Assembly: GCA_047639615.1 (NCBI GenBank)
Contig: JBLIOL010000057.1
Span: 1 to 20,910 of the forward strand
Direction of reading: 5' to 3'
Length of the DNA: 20,910 nucleotides
Origin: CAYWNK01 sp047639615
Lineage (GTDB): Bacteria > Planctomycetota > UBA1135 > GCA-002686595
Part shown: positions 16,702 to 20,910 of the stretch, in pieces
How positions within the stretch are numbered: position 1 is the stretch's first letter
How the letters are laid out: each line of letters begins with the position of its first letter
The notes under the pieces: model-generated
Databases searched by the model: none
Told to the model about the DNA's origin: nothing
What the model saw: the letters and a program-made list of their open reading frames with translations, nothing else
Made by a program: the position numbers and the translations under genes

Positions 16702-18459
16702 ATGCGCCCCACGAGGACCCTTCGGACAGCTGCTGCTGCCGCGCTCCTACTGGGCCTCTTCGCGGCGGTCCTCGGACTGGCCGGCGGAGCCCGTCTGGAA
16801 CGCGCCGATTTCGCCTTCAACAACGGCACCGAGGTCACCACCCTCGATCCCGCTCTGGTGGTCGGCATCCCGGAAGGCCGCGTGATCCGCGCCCTCTACG
16901 AGGGCCTAGTAATCAAGCACCCGCGCACCCTGGCCCCACTGCCAGGCATGGCCGAGTCCTGGGAGATCAGCCCCGACGGCCTAACCTATACCTTCCGCAT
17001 ACGTGAAGGTGCCCGCTGGACCAATGGTGACGAGGTCACCGCCCACGACTTCGCCTATTCGTACAAGCGCCTGCTGCACCCGAAGACCGCCGCCAACTAC
17101 GCCTACCAGCTCTGGTATGTGCGTGGCGCGCGCGCCTTCTCCACCGAAGTGACCGAGGCTGGCGAGCCTCGCCACGACTTCGCCAGCAGCGTCGCCATCG
17201 AAGCCACGGACGCGCGCACCCTCGTCATCGGCCTCGAGTCCCCCACGCCCTTCTTTCTGGATTTGGTGGGCTTCTACCCGCTCTTCCCGGTCAACCGCCG
17301 CGCCATCGAGGAGGCCCAAGAGCGCTGGGGCCCCGAGTGGGAGATCCAATGGCTGCGGCCCAAGCACATCGTCACCAACGGTCCCTTCAAGCTCATCGAC
17401 CGGCGCGTCAATGACCGCATCAGGCTCGAGAAGAACGAGGACTACTGGGACGCCGAGAACGTGGCCTTCAACACGATCGACATCCTCGCCGTGGAGCAGG
17501 ACGCCACCATGCTCAACATGTACCTGACCGGCAGCGTCGACTTCATCGACCGGGTCAATACCAATGTGGTGGCCGAGATGATGCCGCGCGAGGACTTCAA
17601 CCCGACGCCTTATTCCGGCAGCTACTTCTACCGCATCAACGTCACGCGTCCGCCCTTTGATGACAAGCGCATTCGCCGCGCGCTAGCGCTCACGATCCCG
17701 CGCCAAGCCATCTGCGAGGGCATCATGCGCATGGGCCAAGTGCCCGCCTACGCCCTCGTACCGCCCGGCATCGATGGCTACATGAATGCCGAGATGCGCC
17801 GCGGAGATCTAGCCGAAGCCAAGCGCCTGATGGCCGAAGCGGGCTACGGCCCCGGCGGCAAGACCTTGCCCACCATCGAGATTCACTACAACACCTCCGA
17901 AGCCCACGCGGCCATCGCCCAGATCGTCGCCCTCGAGTGGCAGAACGAGCTAGGCCTGCGCGCCAAGCTGCGCAACGAGGAGTTCAAGGTCTACATCGAC
18001 ACCCAAAACACCCAGCGCTACGACGTCTCGCGCTCGGCTTGGATCGCGGACTACGCGGACCCCAACACCTTCCTGGACATCTTCCTGACGGGTGGTCAGA
18101 ACAACCGTACGGGCTGGAGCAACAAGCGGTACGACCAGTTCCTCGAACAGGCCGCCATCGAGCTCGATCCGGCTGAGCGCATGGAACTGTTGCGCCAGGC
18201 CGAGGCCATCCTCATGGAGGAATTGCCGATCCTGCCGATCTACTACTACGTCACGCAGAACGCCGTTGCGCCACGTTTAGGGGGCTTCTACGAGAACTTC
18301 CAGGACGAGCACTTCCCGGGGCACTGGTACTGGATGGACGACGAAGAGCTGGCCGAACGCCGCTCTAGCTTGCCGGCCGACGTACAGCAGGTGGACCCCC
18401 ACGGCCCCGCCGAGGGGCTCTACGCCCCAGCCCACCCCAAGTACCGAGGCGCGCGCTAG
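16702..18459 (+). CDS. oppA: Oligopeptide-binding protein OppA/MppA type
   Basis: The 585-residue periplasmic binding protein is of family 5. An Ala/Leu-rich signal peptide covers about residues 1-30 with no lipobox Cys. The mature start, FAFNNGTEVTTLDPAL, is the OppA hallmark and is followed by VIRALYEGL, PGMAESWEISPDGLTYTF, WTNGDEVTAHDFAYSYKRLL (near 112) and, later, TNGPFKL. These match OppA/MppA more closely than DppA, so di- to oligopeptides are the expected ligands. The last 40 or so residues are a Pro-rich tail. ATG 16702 has no Shine-Dalgarno and may begin a leaderless message. It is first in the plus-strand operon; its TAG overlaps the GTG of oppB by one base. It is clearly distinct from the binding protein of the divergent operon, so the two importers probably differ in substrate. 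Confidence 0.92.
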   Translation: MRPTRTLRTAAAAALLLGLFAAVLGLAGGARLERADFAFNNGTEVTTLDPALVVGIPEGRVIRALYEGLVIKHPRTLAPLPGMAESWEISPDGLTYTFRIREGARWTNGDEVTAHDFAYSYKRLLHPKTAANYAYQLWYVRGARAFSTEVTEAGEPRHDFASSVAIEATDARTLVIGLESPTPFFLDLVGFYPLFPVNRRAIEEAQERWGPEWEIQWLRPKHIVTNGPFKLIDRRVNDRIRLEKNEDYWDAENVAFNTIDILAVEQDATMLNMYLTGSVDFIDRVNTNVVAEMMPREDFNPTPYSGSYFYRINVTRPPFDDKRIRRALALTIPRQAICEGIMRMGQVPAYALVPPGIDGYMNAEMRRGDLAEAKRLMAEAGYGPGGKTLPTIEIHYNTSEAHAAIAQIVALEWQNELGLRAKLRNEEFKVYIDTQNTQRYDVSRSAWIADYADPNTFLDIFLTGGQNNRTGWSNKRYDQFLEQAAIELDPAERMELLRQAEAILMEELPILPIYYYVTQNAVAPRLGGFYENFQDEHFPGHWYWMDDEELAERRSSLPADVQQVDPHGPAEGLYAPAHPKYRGAR

Positions 18460-19448
18460 TGCTGCGCTTTCTATTCCGCCGCTTCGTCTGGTTCGTGATC
18501 ACCCTCAGCGTGGTCATGGGCGTCTCCTTCGTGCTGATGCGCTCGGTCAAGGGCGGCCCCTTCGATCAGGACCGCAAACTCGAGCCCGCCATCGAGCGCA
18601 ACATCCGCCAGAAGTACAACCTGGACGATCCCATGCTCATCCAGTTCCTGGACTACGTGGGCCCGCTCAACATGGGCGATGATGGCTGGTTCGGCGAAGG
18701 CGAAGACAAGGGCAAGCGCCCCTGGGGCGGCGTGCTCACCGGCGACTTCGGGCCCTCCTTCCGCTACCGCGACTTCACAGTCAATCAGATCCTAGCCCAG
18801 TCCCTGCCCATCTCCGCCTTGCTCGGGGTGGTCTCCATGATGTGGGCTCTGGCACTCGGTATTTCCACAGGCATCGCCTCCGCCCTGTGGCGCGGCAGTC
18901 GCATCGACCTAGCCTTGCGGCTAGCAGCGACCTGCGGAATCGCCCTGCCGAACTTCGTCATCGCGGGTTTCCTGATCATCATGTTTGTCTTCATGCTGCC
19001 GCTCTTCCCGGTGGCCGGCTGGGGATCGATCCGCCACATGATGCTGCCGGGCTTCTGCCTAGGACTTGTCTACGCCGCCTACATCTCGCGCCTGACGCGC
19101 ACGGGCATGCTCGAGGCCCTCTCCCAAGATCACATCCGCACGGCCCACGCCAAGGGCCTCGCACCCGCCACGGTGATCATGCGTCACGCCCTCAAGGGCG
19201 GCCTGCTGCCGGTTGTCTCCTACCTGGGCCCGGCCACAGCCGGCATCCTCACGGGCAGCCTGGTGATCGAGCGCATCTTCGGCATCCCCGGCACCGGTTC
19301 GCACTTCATCAACAGCGCCACCAACCGCGACTACACCCTGGCCATGGGTGTCACCATCCTCTACACGGTGCTGGTCTACGGCTTCAACACGGTGGTCGAC
19401 CTGGCCTACACCTTGCTGGATCCGCGCATTGAGTTGGAGGACTCCTGA
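18459..19448 (+). CDS. oppB: Peptide ABC transporter permease OppB
   Basis: The 329-residue inner-membrane permease has the normal length of the family. The N-terminal helix (MLRFLFRRFVWFVITLSVVM) is followed by KGGPFD, then LDYVGPLNMGDDG and RPWGGVLTGDFGPSFRY. The latter is the same region where the minus-strand homologue carries a 155-residue insert. The coupling loop is IRTAHAKGLAPATVIMRHALK and the end is LLDPRIELEDS. GTG 18459 shares its G with the oppA stop; the next gene starts at 19448, sharing one base with this stop. Translational coupling through the operon is therefore likely. Confidence 0.93.
   Translation: MLRFLFRRFVWFVITLSVVMGVSFVLMRSVKGGPFDQDRKLEPAIERNIRQKYNLDDPMLIQFLDYVGPLNMGDDGWFGEGEDKGKRPWGGVLTGDFGPSFRYRDFTVNQILAQSLPISALLGVVSMMWALALGISTGIASALWRGSRIDLALRLAATCGIALPNFVIAGFLIIMFVFMLPLFPVAGWGSIRHMMLPGFCLGLVYAAYISRLTRTGMLEALSQDHIRTAHAKGLAPATVIMRHALKGGLLPVVSYLGPATAGILTGSLVIERIFGIPGTGSHFINSATNRDYTLAMGVTILYTVLVYGFNTVVDLAYTLLDPRIELEDS
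19436..19441 (+). promoter_or_regulatory. Shine-Dalgarno of oppC inside the end of oppB
   Basis: GGAGGA lies six bases before ATG 19448 and fixes that start. It is one of the few strong ribosome-binding sites in the window, in contrast to the first genes of transcripts, which have none. Confidence 0.75.
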
Positions 19449-20575
19449 TGGGCTCACGCGAGACGCAGAAGAGCGCCTGGACCCTCAGCGATGAGGACGC
19501 CGCGCGGCTGCTCGCCGAAGCGCGCGAATTCAAGGGCGAGAGCCTCTGGAGTGACGCCTGGGGGCGCATGCGTCGCAACCGCACCGCCTTCGCGGCGCTG
19601 GTCTTCCTGGCTGGGTTCGTAGCACTCTCCTTCTTCGCACCGCTGCTGCCCCTGCGCTCCCCCGTGGTCCCGGACCTCGACTTACAGGCCGTAGCCCCCA
19701 TGCTCGAATGGGGTGATTCAGGCTACTTGTCGCGCGTTCCCGCGGATCAGTCCGTCGAACGCGCCGACGTGGAGCGCGCCTATTGGGAACTCTCCGGTCT
19801 CGACCACCTGATGATCCGCGCGCGCCTTCAGATCTTCGATCGCTGGCAAACCGGCCGCTGGATAGGCACCGACCACCTGGGTCGCGACCTGCTCAGCCGC
19901 GTGGTCTGGGGCAGCCGCACATCGATCCTCGTGGCCCTGGTCGCCACCTTCTGCTCGCTCGTCATCGGCGTGCTCTACGGGTCGGTTTCAGGCTTCCTGG
20001 GCGGTCGCGTGGACAACCTGATGATGCGCATCGTGGACGTGCTCTACTCGATCCCGTTCATCTTCCTGGTGATCTTCCTGATCACCCTGATCGGCGACTA
20101 TCGGTTGATCCTCGAGGACCGCTTCGGTATCGATCGCGAGATGATCTTTTACCTGGTCATCGGCGCCATGTACTGGCTGACCATGGCGCGCGTGGTGCGC
20201 GGGCAGGTGCTCTCGCTCAAGCACACGGAGTTCATCGAAGCCAGTCGCGTACTGGGCGCTTCCACCGCGCGCGTGATCCTGATGCACGTGGTACCGAACG
20301 TGCTCTCGATCGTGGTGGTCTACCTGACCCTCACGATCCCCGCCGTGATGCTCTTCGAGGCCTTCCTCTCCTTCCTCGGCCTCGGCATCGAGCCGCCCAA
20401 GGTCAGCTGGGGCCTCTTGGCCGCGGACACGACCTCCGTCATCAATCCGCTCAAGACTTTCTGGTGGCTGGTGCTCTTCCCCGCCCTCGCCATGGGCTCG
20501 ACACTGCTTGCTCTGAACGTGCTCGGCGACGGCTTGCGCGACGCCCTCGACCCCAAGCTCAGGGGCATGGACTAA
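19448..20575 (+). CDS. oppC: Peptide ABC transporter permease OppC
   Basis: The 375-residue permease is moderately longer than the usual 300. An N-terminal cytoplasmic stretch of about 45 residues precedes helix 1 (about 50-70). About 65 extra periplasmic residues then lead to the conserved GTDHLGRDLLSRVVWGSR motif. The five-helix core follows, with the coupling loop in EFIEASRVLGASTARVILMHVVPN and the terminal DALDPKLRG. Helix-breaking inserts at the same place are far larger in the divergent operon's C permease. ATG 19448 is set by the strong Shine-Dalgarno; the gap to the next gene is four bases. Confidence 0.93.
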   Translation: MGSRETQKSAWTLSDEDAARLLAEAREFKGESLWSDAWGRMRRNRTAFAALVFLAGFVALSFFAPLLPLRSPVVPDLDLQAVAPMLEWGDSGYLSRVPADQSVERADVERAYWELSGLDHLMIRARLQIFDRWQTGRWIGTDHLGRDLLSRVVWGSRTSILVALVATFCSLVIGVLYGSVSGFLGGRVDNLMMRIVDVLYSIPFIFLVIFLITLIGDYRLILEDRFGIDREMIFYLVIGAMYWLTMARVVRGQVLSLKHTEFIEASRVLGASTARVILMHVVPNVLSIVVVYLTLTIPAVMLFEAFLSFLGLGIEPPKVSWGLLAADTTSVINPLKTFWWLVLFPALAMGSTLLALNVLGDGLRDALDPKLRGMD

Positions 20576-20579
20576 CCCG

Positions 20580-20910
20580 ATGAGCCTGCTTGAAGTCGAG
20601 AACCTGAACGTACGCTTCGAAACTCGCCACGGCATCGTGCGCGCGGTGGATGGCGTCAGTTTCAACATCGAAGAGGGCGAGACCCTGGGCCTGGTCGGGG
20701 AGTCCGGATCCGGCAAGTCCGTCACGAATCTGGCACTCTTGGGCTTGGTGCCGAATCCTCCAGGTATCGTCGAAGCCGGCGCTATTCGCTTCGAAGGCAG
20801 GGACCTCTTGGGTCTCAGCCCGCGCGAACTGCGCGCCATTCGGGGCAAGGACATCGCCATGATCTTCCAGGATCCGATGACCTCCCTGAACCCGCTGCTG
20901 ACCATCGAAC
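20580..20910 (+). CDS. oppD: Peptide ABC transporter ATP-binding protein OppD (3' end off window)
   Basis: The first 110 residues are present; the gene runs off the right edge. Walker A is GESGSGKS (40-47), VPNPPG follows, and the Q-loop is in IFQDPMTSLNP near 95-105. The Walker A and the LVPNPPG region match the OppD-type subunit of the divergent operon closely, so the two are paralogues. ATG 20580 follows the oppC stop by four bases. An oppF would be expected just outside the window. Confidence 0.93.
   Translation, partial: MSLLEVENLNVRFETRHGIVRAVDGVSFNIEEGETLGLVGESGSGKSVTNLALLGLVPNPPGIVEAGAIRFEGRDLLGLSPRELRAIRGKDIAMIFQDPMTSLNPLLTIE

Overview
The window is GC-rich DNA from a Gram-negative-type (two-membrane) bacterium. 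This follows from a TonB/Tol-type ExbD protein, an outer-membrane secretin and two periplasmic-binding-protein peptide importers. Many genes lack a Shine-Dalgarno sequence, two genes look leaderless, UAG stops are common, and the secretin and transporter subunits are unusually long. These traits suggest a phylum outside the well-studied Proteobacteria, for example a planctomycete-like lineage. That assignment is an impression, not a demonstrated fact.

Left part (1-5440). A strong terminator (43-81) closes an upstream unit. An exbD/tolR-like gene follows (228-767), then a stem-loop, then what looks like a second, shorter ExbD-domain gene (930-1346) broken by one in-frame TGA. A promoter-like pair and a perfect inverted repeat precede a large lipoprotein secretin with a TPR-like N-terminus (1804-4443). 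Downstream, about 1 kb (4444-5444) has no convincing gene but is full of repeats: a 93-bp tandem repeat, a G-rich heptad repeat, and two inverted copies of an unrecognised element of about 108 bp.

Middle part (5445-7030). A HAD-family phosphatase-like gene and an iron-type superoxide dismutase gene lie on the + strand. A nested hairpin containing a run of 24 C's and a 5 x 12-bp tandem repeat separate them from the convergent minus-strand operon.

Right part (7026-20910). Two complete or near-complete peptide ABC transporter operons diverge from a 255-bp intergenic region (16447-16701). The minus-strand operon runs binding protein, permease B, permease C, ATPase D, ATPase F, then a RegB/PrrB-type redox sensor kinase and a RegA/PrrA-type response regulator. 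The sensor start codon overlaps the stop of the last transporter gene. Both permeases of this operon carry large extra segments (about 155 and 250-300 residues). The plus-strand operon is a more conventional oppA-oppB-oppC-oppD, and the window ends inside oppD.

The most interesting system here is the fusion of a redox two-component system of RegBA type, with its quinone-motif and redox-cysteine positions intact, into a peptide-import operon with enlarged permeases, next to a second divergent peptide importer. This would tie nutrient peptide uptake to respiratory redox state, but the regulatory link itself is inference.
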